Source: Tabrizicola sp. (GTDB lineage Bacteria; Pseudomonadota; Alphaproteobacteria; Rhodobacterales; Rhodobacteraceae). Taken from it: a stretch of 64,000 nucleotides of DNA. Shown here piece by piece: positions 10,550-19,469 of the stretch; within the stretch, counting starts at the first letter, position 1, and every line of letters starts with the position of its first letter. The position numbers and the translations under genes were made by a program. The stretch spans positions 1-64,000 of the forward strand of contig JALOTD010000052.1 in NCBI GenBank assembly GCA_025458105.1, read 5' to 3'. A model generated the notes under the pieces. It was not told where the DNA came from. It worked only from the letters and a program-made list of their open reading frames with translations, and did not search any database.

Positions 10550-11359
10550 ATGCGTCGTCTGATCCCGGGCCTTCTGGCCGCGGTGATATGTGTTGTAGGC
10601 CAAGCAGTTGCGCAGGACTCGGAAGTTGTCGCCCTGCAGACAGCCGACGATTCGCGCGGCTGGGATGCGGTCGGCAAACTGATCTTGGGCGGACGCGGCT
10701 TTTGCACGGGGGCCTTGATTGAACCGCAGCTGGTTCTGACGGCGGCGCATTGTCTGTACGACAGGCAGACCGGCGTCCAAATGCGCCCGGAGGAGATCGA
10801 GTTCCAGGCGGGCTGGCGCAATGGACGCGCTGTCGCCTATCGCAGCGTGGCGCGCGCCATCACTCATCCGGACTATCGCTATGGCGGCACGGACAAGTTG
10901 GAACGTGTAACGGCTGATCTGGCGCTTCTGGAACTCAGCCAGCCCATACGGCTGCCGTCGCTTGTCCCCTTTGAGACGGGGGCAACGCCGGTCGAGGGGG
11001 ACGTGGTCGGGGTCGTGTCCTATGCACAGGACCGGGCTGAGGCGCCCTCGATCCAGGAAACCTGCGAGGTCATCGCCGGACGACGGGATACTCTGATCCT
11101 GTCCTGTAGCGTGGATTTCGGTTCCTCTGGATCACCGGTCTTTTCGACCGCAGACGGGGTGGTGCGGGTTGTGTCCGTGATTTCTGCGAAGGCAGAGGTC
11201 GACGGTCGAAAGGTTGCATTGGCGGTGCCACTTGCCGTACCGCTGCAAGCCCTTCGGGATGCGCTTGCGGCCACTGGGTCGATGGGGCGTCACACCGACC
11301 ACGGGGTGTCGGTCCTATCCGGAGGGCTGGCCGGGGGAGCGAAGTTCATCAAGCCATGA
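10550..11359 (+). CDS. Secreted trypsin-like serine protease (S1 family)
   Basis: Signal peptide, GFCTGALIEPQLVLTAAHC, DLALLEL, GSSGSPV. Confidence 0.85.
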   Translation: MRRLIPGLLAAVICVVGQAVAQDSEVVALQTADDSRGWDAVGKLILGGRGFCTGALIEPQLVLTAAHCLYDRQTGVQMRPEEIEFQAGWRNGRAVAYRSVARAITHPDYRYGGTDKLERVTADLALLELSQPIRLPSLVPFETGATPVEGDVVGVVSYAQDRAEAPSIQETCEVIAGRRDTLILSCSVDFGSSGSPVFSTADGVVRVVSVISAKAEVDGRKVALAVPLAVPLQALRDALAATGSMGRHTDHGVSVLSGGLAGGAKFIKP

Positions 11360-12171
11360 GATCGCTTCTTGTTCTGATCATGCTCGCCTTGCCGGCATTC
11401 GGGCAGGACAACTCGGGTCTTGATCGTCTAACCACCCGTGAAGACCTGCGCGGATTTGAGGCCGTTGGACGGATCGACATTCAGGATGGCGGGTTCTGCA
11501 CCGGAACGCTGGTTGCGGCAGATCTGGTCCTGACAGCGGCACATTGCCTGTTCGACGATGACCAGCAACCGATCCCGGCAGGGCGGATTACCTTTCGGGC
11601 GGGTCTGGCAGATGGCACGTCCGTGGTCGACGCGCAGGTGGCACAAACGGTCGTGCACCCCGACTATCGACCCGTCGAACCCTCACCGCTTGACCAGATC
11701 AAGATTGACGTCGGCCTTCTGAAACTTGTCGCGCCGATCCCGACATCCCAGATCGCGCCCTTTGCCATCACGGTTCCGGGCGCCGGCGACGAGGTCAGCG
11801 TCGTGTCCTATGCCGCAGGTCGGGCCGAGGCCTTGTCCTGGCAGCGGGCCTGTCAGGTCGTGGCGCGCTACGACAGTCTGATCGCGGTCGATTGTGATGT
11901 GACCTTCGGCTCCTCGGGGGCGCCCGTCCTTGACCGGTCCGCCGGATATCGCGCCAAGATCGTGTCGCTCATTTCCGTCGGTTCAACCTATGACGGCAAG
12001 CCGGTTGCTGTGGGCATGGAGCTTCCCGACCTTGTCGACTTTCTGAAGCGGGGCCTGCGCAGCGGTCGGGCGACCACCGTCGCCGAAGATGAGCTTGCTC
12101 CGCGCACGGCGGGCAAGCGGATCGTGATCGGTGAGGGAAACGACACGGGAGCTCGATTCGTAAAGCCCTAA
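11356..12171 (+). CDS. Secreted trypsin-like serine protease (S1 family), tandem paralogue
   Basis: GFCTGTLVAADLVLTAAHC, DVGLLKL, GSSGAPV; 4-nt overlap with the preceding protease. Confidence 0.85.
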   Translation: MRSLLVLIMLALPAFGQDNSGLDRLTTREDLRGFEAVGRIDIQDGGFCTGTLVAADLVLTAAHCLFDDDQQPIPAGRITFRAGLADGTSVVDAQVAQTVVHPDYRPVEPSPLDQIKIDVGLLKLVAPIPTSQIAPFAITVPGAGDEVSVVSYAAGRAEALSWQRACQVVARYDSLIAVDCDVTFGSSGAPVLDRSAGYRAKIVSLISVGSTYDGKPVAVGMELPDLVDFLKRGLRSGRATTVAEDELAPRTAGKRIVIGEGNDTGARFVKP

Positions 12172-12176
12172 GGGGT

Positions 12177-12206
12177 CTTGAAAGCCCGACAGGCCTTTCC
12201 CAAATC
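12177..12206 (+). promoter_or_regulatory. Candidate sigma-32 (RpoH) promoter upstream of hsp20
   Basis: CTTGAAA, 15 nt, CCCAAATC; resembles CTTGAAA-N13-17-CCCCATNT. Confidence 0.4.
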
Positions 12207-12293
12207 AAAGGCATCCGGGTGCCATGATGGGCCCGGGACACCTGCCTTGCCCCGGACGGGGAAGGCCTCTGACATCGCTTCTAGGAGGATGAC

Positions 12294-12764
12294 ATGCGCA
12301 ACCTTGATTTCGCGCCGCTTTACCGTGCCACTGTCGGTTTTGACCGGATCGCAGACCTGATGGATCGCGTCCTGTCCAGTGACGTGGCCCAGCCGACCTA
12401 TCCCCCCTACAACATCGAGAAGACCGCTGAGGACGCCTATCGTATCTCGATTGCCGTTGCCGGTTTCGCGCCGGACGAGTTGAGCGTCGAGGTCAAGGAT
12501 GGCAGCCTGCATGTGGCGGCCCGCAAGGCTGCCGAAGAGACCGAGCGCACCTACCTGCACCGTGGTATTGCGACCCGCGCCTTTGAGCGCCGCTTTGCCC
12601 TTGCCGACCATGTCCGTGCTGTCGGTGCGGTACACGAGAATGGCATGCTGCACATTGACCTGGTCCGCGAAGTGCCCGAGGCGCTGAAGCCCCGCCGGAT
12701 CGAGATTGCCCGCGCAAACGGTGCGACCGCGGTGCTGGAAGCCAAGGCCGAAACGGTCAACTGA
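12294..12764 (+). CDS. Hsp20/alpha-crystallin small heat-shock protein
   Basis: YPPYNIEKTAEDAYRISIAVAGFAPDEL...LHRGIATRAFERRFALADHV...NGMLHIDLVREVPE. Confidence 0.93.
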   Translation: MRNLDFAPLYRATVGFDRIADLMDRVLSSDVAQPTYPPYNIEKTAEDAYRISIAVAGFAPDELSVEVKDGSLHVAARKAAEETERTYLHRGIATRAFERRFALADHVRAVGAVHENGMLHIDLVREVPEALKPRRIEIARANGATAVLEAKAETVN

Positions 12765-12786
12765 TCCCGAACACTGCAAAAGGAAA

Positions 12787-12810
12787 GGGGCGCGAAATCG
12801 CGCCCCTTTT
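12787..12810. terminator. Rho-independent terminator after hsp20
   Basis: GGGGCGCGA-AA-TCGCGCCCC followed by TTTT; stem directly readable. Confidence 0.8.
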
Positions 12811-12820
12811 CACTCTGGGC

Positions 12821-13243
12821 TCAGGGGACCGGTGACGCGCTGACATCGACGGCCCAGCTCTGCATTACTCCCGTGTTGCAGCCGCCCACGATGCCGATGG
12901 CCGAGATATGGACCACCGCCTCGCCCGGGCCATAGCCGCGTCCGATGACCACGTTGTCGCTTTCCCCGGGGCGCAGCTGCCGCGTAAAGCCGCGGCTCCA
13001 GTTTTCCCCCGGATACCAGGCGGTATAGACCACGTCGGAACAATGCGTTTCTGGCGCGCGCAGCGTCAGGAAGAACTCCACTTCCGGTCCGTCCGAGCGG
13101 AAGCGGTATTCGGCACGCGCGGCGCAGATCGTCGCGCTGCCGCTGTTCACCAGCTCGGACCCCTGACAGACCGCCTCCAGACGGTCGGCCAAGGCAGGGC
13201 TGGCAAGAAGGGCAACAGCGGCAGCAAGGGCAAGACGTTTCAT
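12821..13243 (-). CDS. Secreted four-cysteine hypothetical protein (one domain copy)
   Basis: Signal peptide MKRLALAAAVALLASPALA; RAPETHCSDVVY...RQLRPGES...IGIVGGCNTGVMQSWAVD. Confidence 0.75.
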   Translation of the reverse strand: MKRLALAAAVALLASPALADRLEAVCQGSELVNSGSATICAARAEYRFRSDGPEVEFFLTLRAPETHCSDVVYTAWYPGENWSRGFTRQLRPGESDNVVIGRGYGPGEAVVHISAIGIVGGCNTGVMQSWAVDVSASPVP

Positions 13244-13254
13244 GACACTTTCCC

Positions 13255-14121
13255 TCAGTTCAGTTGCAGAAGCTGGGCATCGACGCCCCAGGACTGGATC
13301 TCGCCGACGTTGCAGCCGTCGACATAGCCGACCGCGCCGATGTCGATGACCTGCGGTCCCGCGTCCCAGTTCGCACCCAGTGACAGGCGGAAGCTTTCGC
13401 CCGCCGACAGACGCGGCGACATGGCCAGCGTGCTGCCCGTGGCGGGGTCGTTGATCATGTAGGTCACGGTCGAGCAATGTGTGGCCGGCGCGGTCAGCGT
13501 CAGGTCCAGCTCGTGTCCGCGGCCGGGCGAGACAAAGTCGATCGGGATCAGCCGGTCGCAGGCCATCGACGCGACACCGGGGGTCACCTCGAATGGCAGG
13601 CTCGCACCGCATTCGACGGAAAGGCTGGTACTGACCAGAAGCGTCGGCGAGGACGAGGCGACTGGTGCCGCGTCAAGCGGGAACACTTCGGTCAAGGCCC
13701 CCCAGGAATGCATCTGCCCGACGTTGCAACCGCCGATGTGGCCTATGCCCGTGATCGAGATGTAGTCGCCCTCCTCGGCCCAGCCTTCCGCAAGCTCGAT
13801 GATCTGGTCTTCGCCGGGGGCAAGACGACGCGTGACGGCCAGCGGCGCAAAGTCGGGGAAGCGCGTGATCTCATAGGTGATGTCCGAGCAGTGGGACGTC
13901 GGCGCACCGATTCGCAGCAGCATCTTCTGGCCAAGGTTCGGCGCCGAAACCGGCAGCACCTTGCCTTCGTTGCAGATCGTCGTATCGCCGGGGCCGGCGT
14001 TTGAGAAGGCGCACATCACCTCCCAGCTTTCGGGGTCGGCCAGCGCTGCGCTGGCGACCATCGGGGCGGCGGCAAGAGTTGAGAGCGCAAGCAGTTTACG
14101 GGTCGAGAGCAGAGCAAGCAT
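13255..14121 (-). CDS. Secreted hypothetical protein with two copies of the four-cysteine domain
   Basis: GAPTSHCSDITY...GHIGGCNVGQMHSWG and TAPATHCSTVTY...GYVDGCNVGEIQSWG. Confidence 0.75.
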   Translation of the reverse strand: MLALLSTRKLLALSTLAAAPMVASAALADPESWEVMCAFSNAGPGDTTICNEGKVLPVSAPNLGQKMLLRIGAPTSHCSDITYEITRFPDFAPLAVTRRLAPGEDQIIELAEGWAEEGDYISITGIGHIGGCNVGQMHSWGALTEVFPLDAAPVASSSPTLLVSTSLSVECGASLPFEVTPGVASMACDRLIPIDFVSPGRGHELDLTLTAPATHCSTVTYMINDPATGSTLAMSPRLSAGESFRLSLGANWDAGPQVIDIGAVGYVDGCNVGEIQSWGVDAQLLQLN

Positions 14122-14263
14122 CGGTCAATTCCTTCGTGTGAATGTGGGTTGCGGCAGGTCCGTGCCAAGAACGCTGGCACGGGGTCGGCGGCTATGGAAA
14201 ATCGGCGGACTGTCAGATCGTAACGCCGCCGTGATATCTGATAACTTGTGCGTTATCAGGGCG

Positions 14264-14686
14264 TTACCGGGGGACAATTTCCGTCTCGGCCCCGAAGGAA
14301 TGGATCATCCCGACATTGCAGCCGCCGGTATGGCCGACGCCGGTGACGGTGATGAAGTTCTCGCCATCGGCCCAGGCATTGCCCAGCTTGACTGTCTTGC
14401 GCTCAGAGGGCTTTAGGCGTTCGAGCGTTGCGATGGGGTCGCTGGAGCCGGGAAAGAGGTGGATCAGATAGGTGACTTCCGAACAGTGGCTGCGGGGTGC
14501 GCGTATCTTCAGCACCATCTCGGTTGTGGGGGTGGGGGGCGTAAAGGCCAGCATCTTGCCTTCGGAACAGACCTGTGAGTCGGGCCATGGGCCGGGGGTG
14601 CTGGCAGGGCAGGTGACGGCCCAGCTTTCGGCAAGGGCAGGTACGGTAGAGACGAGAAGGACAGCAATGACGGCGGGTTTGAACAT
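14264..14686 (-). CDS. Secreted four-cysteine hypothetical protein (one domain copy)
   Basis: MFKPAVIAVLLVSTVPALA signal; RAPRSHCSEVTY...GHTGGCNVGMIHSFG. Confidence 0.75.
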   Translation of the reverse strand: MFKPAVIAVLLVSTVPALAESWAVTCPASTPGPWPDSQVCSEGKMLAFTPPTPTTEMVLKIRAPRSHCSEVTYLIHLFPGSSDPIATLERLKPSERKTVKLGNAWADGENFITVTGVGHTGGCNVGMIHSFGAETEIVPR

Positions 14687-14774
14687 AACGGGCTCCGACA
14701 CAATGGCCGGAACGGGCTCCGGCGCAGATGAGCCTACCATCCGCGCCGGACTTGCGAATACCGCGAACCGGGTA

Positions 14775-16961
14775 TCAGTTGGCCGATAGGCTTTGCGCCA
14801 ACCGCATCAGGTTGACCGCCTCGATCCGGTAGCCGTAGGGATCGTCGCCCCGGTTGGTGACGGCCAGGTCGATGGCCTGGTCCCAGCCCCAGTCGCCGGT
14901 GTAGACCGACCCCTGCAGAAGCTGACCAAATCCAGCGATTGCGGCGGCAAAGCGGGTCTCGGCTGTCGCCTCTTCGGTCCCTGTGATCGGGGTCTCAACC
15001 AGGGTGGACTGTTCCTCACCCGGGGCCTTCCAGCGCAGGCGAAGGAAGCCAAGCTCACCTTCCGTGCCTTCGGCGGTGGCCGCGCCATAGCGCAGGGGGT
15101 CGTTCAGCAGGGCATCCGAGCCGGGGGCGGTGATCTCGTAGATCGCGGTAACTTGCGTGCCCGCGCCGATTTCGCCCGCGTCCACGGCGTCGTTGTTGAA
15201 ATCCTCACGCCGCAAGCTGCGGGTTTCATAGCCGATCAGCCGGTATTCGGCCACGGTGGCGGGATTCCATTCGACCTGGATCTTCACGTCGTCGGCGATG
15301 GGGAAGAGCGCGCCAGTCAGCTGATCCACAAGCACTTTGCGGGCCTCGGACAGGGTGTCGATATAGGCCGCCGTGCCGTTCCCGTTCTGGGCCAGGCTTT
15401 GCATGATCGCGTCGTCAAGGTTGCCGCGCCCAAAGCCCAGGACCGACAGATAGGTGCCGGTCTCCCGCTTCTTGGCGACATAGGCCTCCAGCCCCTCGGG
15501 GTCGGAGACGCCCACGTTGAAGTCGCCATCTGTGGCCAGAAGGATGCGGCTGACCTCGCCATCAGCCTTCATCCCTTCGGCCACCTGATAGGCAAGCTCC
15601 AGCCCTTCGGCCCCGGCGGTTGATCCGCCAGAGGCGAGGTTGTCGAGTGCGGCCATGATTGCGGCGCGGTCGGCAGCGGCGGTGGGGGGCAGGACCTGAC
15701 CGGCTGACCCGGCATAGGCGACGATGGCCACCTGATCCTCGGGTCGGAGTTCGGCCAACAGTAGGGACAAGGACTGTTTCAGAAGCGGCAGCTTGTTCGG
15801 GTCTTCCATCGAGCCAGAGGTGTCGATCAGGAAGACAAGGTTCAGGGGCGGGCGTTCGGTCACCGCAGGCAGGGCGCCTTGGATGCCGATGGTCACCAGC
15901 CGCGTGCCGGGGTTCCAAGGGGTGGGCATCACGCTGATGGTGGAGGCGAAGGCCTCTTCCTCGGTGGGCGCCTTGTAGGCGTAGGGGAAGTAGTTGACCA
16001 TTTCCTCGATCCGCACCTGATCGGGCGTCGGAAGGACGGCCATGTTCAGGGTGGACCGGATCACGGCCCAAGAGGCGGTATCGACGTCGATGGAGAATGT
16101 CGAGACGGGCTCTTCAGCGGTAACCTTGACCGGGTTCGGGGCTTCAGTGGCGTAGGCCTCGGTATCCTCAAGTTGCGGCTGCACCAGTTCCGGGACGGGG
16201 GCGACGACAGGTTCGGCGGTGACATAGCCCAACGTACCGCCGATGGCTTCGGCGGGGGCCTCCATGCGCAGGCGCAGTTCGGCGTCGCCTTCCATCATCG
16301 GGGCAAGCGCTATCGCTGCCGGGTCAGAGAGTTCACTCTCTCCGCCGTTGGTGGCAGGGGCGGCGGGAAGCGCCTCTTCGGCCAGCAAGCTGGCTTCGGC
16401 CTCGGGCTCGGCTTCGGGCAGCACATCAGCCATCGGCTCGACCGGGGCGGGTTCGGCGGTGGCGACCGAGCTTGCAAGGTCGTTGCCGGTCGCACGGTCA
16501 AGATTGGCCTCAGCCGTCTCGTGATTGGCCTTCGGCAGGGGGGGGGCGTCCATCGTGCCGGGCGGGGTGGTGTTGCGCTCGGTGACTGCGGCCACGTCGC
16601 CGGTGTCCGGCGACGCGGGGTCGGCTTCGGCGACTTTGGGTTTCGCCGTTGCAACCGGCGTATCGGTTGGTCCGGTGCGCAGGTCGGTGACGGGCAGGAT
16701 GACAGCCACGCCGATGAGGAGCGCGGCGGCAGAGGTGGAAATGGCAAGGGCAGGGCGGGAGGTCAGGAATTTGAACATGCGGCGTACTCCGTTCTGGGGG
16801 GCCGCTTTCGTGCGGTCCTCACTGGAACGGGGCGCGTCTGCTGATCCTTGGAGCCGGTCGAAGTTTTCCATCGCCAGGGCCATGGCGCGGGCCTTGGCGT
16901 CGGCTTCGGGTGCTGGCGCGGCCTTGAGCAGCATGCGGAGGTCGTCGAGATCGTCGGTCAT
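14775..16961 (-). CDS. VWA domain-containing YfbK-type protein with N-terminal TM segment
   Basis: FSIDVDTASWAVIR, RIEEMVNYFPY, LVFLIDTSGSM, ILLATDGDFNVGV, GFLRLRWKAPG. Confidence 0.88.
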   Translation of the reverse strand: MTDDLDDLRMLLKAAPAPEADAKARAMALAMENFDRLQGSADAPRSSEDRTKAAPQNGVRRMFKFLTSRPALAISTSAAALLIGVAVILPVTDLRTGPTDTPVATAKPKVAEADPASPDTGDVAAVTERNTTPPGTMDAPPLPKANHETAEANLDRATGNDLASSVATAEPAPVEPMADVLPEAEPEAEASLLAEEALPAAPATNGGESELSDPAAIALAPMMEGDAELRLRMEAPAEAIGGTLGYVTAEPVVAPVPELVQPQLEDTEAYATEAPNPVKVTAEEPVSTFSIDVDTASWAVIRSTLNMAVLPTPDQVRIEEMVNYFPYAYKAPTEEEAFASTISVMPTPWNPGTRLVTIGIQGALPAVTERPPLNLVFLIDTSGSMEDPNKLPLLKQSLSLLLAELRPEDQVAIVAYAGSAGQVLPPTAAADRAAIMAALDNLASGGSTAGAEGLELAYQVAEGMKADGEVSRILLATDGDFNVGVSDPEGLEAYVAKKRETGTYLSVLGFGRGNLDDAIMQSLAQNGNGTAAYIDTLSEARKVLVDQLTGALFPIADDVKIQVEWNPATVAEYRLIGYETRSLRREDFNNDAVDAGEIGAGTQVTAIYEITAPGSDALLNDPLRYGAATAEGTEGELGFLRLRWKAPGEEQSTLVETPITGTEEATAETRFAAAIAGFGQLLQGSVYTGDWGWDQAIDLAVTNRGDDPYGYRIEAVNLMRLAQSLSAN

Positions 16962-17500
16962 TTCGCGTCCTCCCTTGCCATGGCCCGAAGGCGTTTCTTC
17001 ACTTCGCTCATCCGCCAGGCGATTGTGCCTTCGCTGACGCCCAGGACAACCCCGGCTTCGGCCTGCGTCATCTCTTCGCCCAAGACCAGCGCCACAGTGT
17101 CGCGCAGTTCGGGCGACAGGCGGGTCATCGCCTCTGCCAGCCAGTCGTGGGCCTCGGCCTGTACGGCGATTTCATCCTGCCGCGCCAGTTCCCAGTCGCC
17201 CCAGCCTAGGGAGGCCCGATGGCGGGTCTGCTGGCGCCGGCGCAGGTCATGGGCGGCGTTGACCACGACGCGGTAAAGCCAGGTGGTAAACCGCGCCTCG
17301 CCGCGCCAGTTCCGCAGCTTGGCGGGAAGGGCCGCGCAGATGTCCTGCGCCAGATCCTCGGCCTCGGTCCGGCTGCCGGTCAGCCGCCAGGCAAGGCCAT
17401 GGATGCGGTCATAGTGGCGCCCGACCAGCGTGGCAAAGGCCGCGCGGTCGCCTTGCGCCGCTGCCGTGGCCAGCATTTCATCGGGCGTATCCATCAGCAT
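16958..17500 (-). CDS. ECF-type RNA polymerase sigma factor
   Basis: GDRAAFATLVGRHYDRIHGLAWRLTGSRTEAEDLAQDI...FTTWLYRVVVNAAHDLRRR...MTQAEAGVVLGVSEGTIAWRMSEVKKRL; start may be 17494. Confidence 0.88.
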   Translation of the reverse strand: MLMDTPDEMLATAAAQGDRAAFATLVGRHYDRIHGLAWRLTGSRTEAEDLAQDICAALPAKLRNWRGEARFTTWLYRVVVNAAHDLRRRQQTRHRASLGWGDWELARQDEIAVQAEAHDWLAEAMTRLSPELRDTVALVLGEEMTQAEAGVVLGVSEGTIAWRMSEVKKRLRAMAREDAK

Positions 17501-17647
17501 CACGTTATCTGGGACGCGGCCCGGGGGGCAATCCTTGGGTCGGGCGCGGAAATCCTTACCCCGAATGAAAAGACCCCCGGTCCGGAAGGGCTCCGGGCCG
17601 GGGGCTGCAGGCCTGCTGCGGTCTTCGATCACTTGGGGAAAAGGGAA

Positions 17648-18109
17648 TCAGAAGAGCAGGCCGTCGTACACGCCATAGGCGCTGCCGGTGGTGCTGAGGG
17701 ACGCGCCCTCATCCCGGGCATAGGCGGTGATGGCGTTGTAGGTGCCAGGGCCGAAGGCGCCGTCGATGCCGCCGCGATAGTAGCCCCAGGCGCGCAGGTT
17801 GCGCTGGATCGCCTTGCGCTCGCTCAGCGAATAGTTCTGAAACGCGCGGGCGGCCGGCGTGGCGTAGATCGAGGTCGTCGTGTGGGTCGGGCGTTCGACA
17901 TAGACGACTTCCGGGGCGCGGCGGGCCTCGCGGGCCTTGCGGCTTTGTTTCAGGATTTCATCGACGATCACGGCGGTTGCGACGCCGGCGACAAAGCCCT
18001 GCTCCTTCTCGCCCCAGGCCAGGGCAGGGGCGGCGGGGACGGCGGCGATCGAGGCGGCGGTTACAGCGGCGATCAGGTTGCGCTTGGCGGTCATGACAGA
18101 GAGCAGCAT
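17648..18109 (-). CDS. Secreted peptidoglycan-binding domain protein
   Basis: Signal peptide; RKAIQRNLRAWGYYRGGIDGAFGPGTYNAITAYARDEG resembles PG_binding_1. Confidence 0.75.
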   Translation of the reverse strand: MLLSVMTAKRNLIAAVTAASIAAVPAAPALAWGEKEQGFVAGVATAVIVDEILKQSRKAREARRAPEVVYVERPTHTTTSIYATPAARAFQNYSLSERKAIQRNLRAWGYYRGGIDGAFGPGTYNAITAYARDEGASLSTTGSAYGVYDGLLF

Positions 18110-18259
18110 GTCGTTTCCTTTCGTGGGTTGTCCCGTGCAGGTCGGGCTGATGCCAATCGTTATGGGGCTGGCGGCCACGCTAGGCAAAATCAGCGCGGCG
18201 TTAGCGGAAAACGCCATGCTGTTATCGGATAACGCATTTTCTGTCAGAGACTTGCGCGG

Positions 18260-19378
18260 TCAGGTCAGGTCACGCAAAGCGGATGCTAGCCGCTCTAAAC
18301 CTTCGTTGAGCCGCGCTTCCGGGCCCCCTCCTGCCCCGATGCGGATGTGATGTGGCAGGCCATAGGCTGATCCGGGCAGAAGGAACGTGCGCCAGGGCGG
18401 CCTGAGAAGCGCGCGGGCCAGCGATTCGCCGTCAGATCCCGCCAGTCGGGCCAGTCCGATCAACCCGGCCTCGGGCCGGTGCCAGCTCAGGCGCGGTTCC
18501 TGCGCCACGAAACGGTCCAAGAGGTCCAGCGTCGCCGCCCCTTCGGCGCGCGCCTGGCCTAGCGCCGCCGCCAGCCGGTCGGGCCGCAAGGCCACCTCGG
18601 CGATATGCTCGCCAAGCGTGTTCATGATTTCCGACCCGTTCTCGCGCAGGATCATCGCGTCATGGATGACCTCCGGCGACTGGCAGATCATCCAGCCCGT
18701 CCGCAGCCCCTGCAGCCCCAAGGCCTTGGACACGGACCCCGTGGTGATCCCGAACCGTGTAATCCCGGCAATAGACGGGGGCCTTGGCCCCGCCCATTCC
18801 AGGCCCGCATAGACCTCGTCCACCACCAGCCATATGCAGTGCTTGTCGGCCAGGTCCGCCAGCGCCCGCAGGTCGCCTTTGGGGATTAGCCGCCCCGTCG
18901 GGTTGTTCGGGTTGGTCAAGAAGATCATCCGGGTTCTGGGAGTGATCGCGCGGGCCACCGCTTCAGGATCCAGCCACCAGCCCCGCGCCTCATCCCGCGC
19001 GACCTCCACCTGGTTTGCCCCGATGGCCTTGGCCATGACCCCCGCCTGCGGCCAGCCGGGGGATTCGGTGATGATCTCGTCCCCGGCCTGCAGCAACTGC
19101 CGGAACAGCAGGTAGTTCGCCTCTGCTGCCCCCGCCGTGATGAGGACGCTGTCCAGGTGCAGGTCCAGATCCGCCTGATCCAGCACCCGCTGTCGCAGGG
19201 CTGGAAGCCCTAGAAAGCTCTTCCCGTTCCAGTCGAGCGACAGGTCCGGGTCGAGGTCCGCCAAGAAGTCCTTCAGCCGCGGAGACCGTGCCAGCGAAAA
19301 CCCGATGAAGCACTCCGGTGGGTCCTCCGCCGTCGTCTCCAGAAGGTAGTCGAACAGCTTGTGAATGGTGACCTTCAT
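18260..19378 (-). CDS. PLP-dependent class I/II aminotransferase
   Basis: TNPNNPTGRLIP, VVDEVYAGLEW, TTGSVSKALGLQGLRTGW. Confidence 0.88.
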   Translation of the reverse strand: MKVTIHKLFDYLLETTAEDPPECFIGFSLARSPRLKDFLADLDPDLSLDWNGKSFLGLPALRQRVLDQADLDLHLDSVLITAGAAEANYLLFRQLLQAGDEIITESPGWPQAGVMAKAIGANQVEVARDEARGWWLDPEAVARAITPRTRMIFLTNPNNPTGRLIPKGDLRALADLADKHCIWLVVDEVYAGLEWAGPRPPSIAGITRFGITTGSVSKALGLQGLRTGWMICQSPEVIHDAMILRENGSEIMNTLGEHIAEVALRPDRLAAALGQARAEGAATLDLLDRFVAQEPRLSWHRPEAGLIGLARLAGSDGESLARALLRPPWRTFLLPGSAYGLPHHIRIGAGGGPEARLNEGLERLASALRDLT

Positions 19379-19395
19379 CCGCCCCCTCGCGCCAA

Positions 19396-19463
19396 CCGGA
19401 CTTTTCGAAAAGTCCGGACCGGAGCCTTCAAAGGCTCCGTTGCGATTTCTTTGAAGAAATCGC
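19396..19463. repeat. Triple-hairpin intergenic repeat element, copy 1
   Basis: CCGGACTTTTCGAAAAGTCCGG; CGGAGCCTT-CA-AAGGCTCCG; GCGATTTCTT-TG-AAGAAATCGC, perfect stems. Confidence 0.85.
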
Positions 19464-19469
19464 GCCCCC

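Noticed and set aside
12821-18109. Anti-phage defence island
   Set aside because: VWA plus secreted proteins could suggest one, but no nuclease, NTPase, methylase or toxin module is present; ECF/YfbK points to envelope regulation
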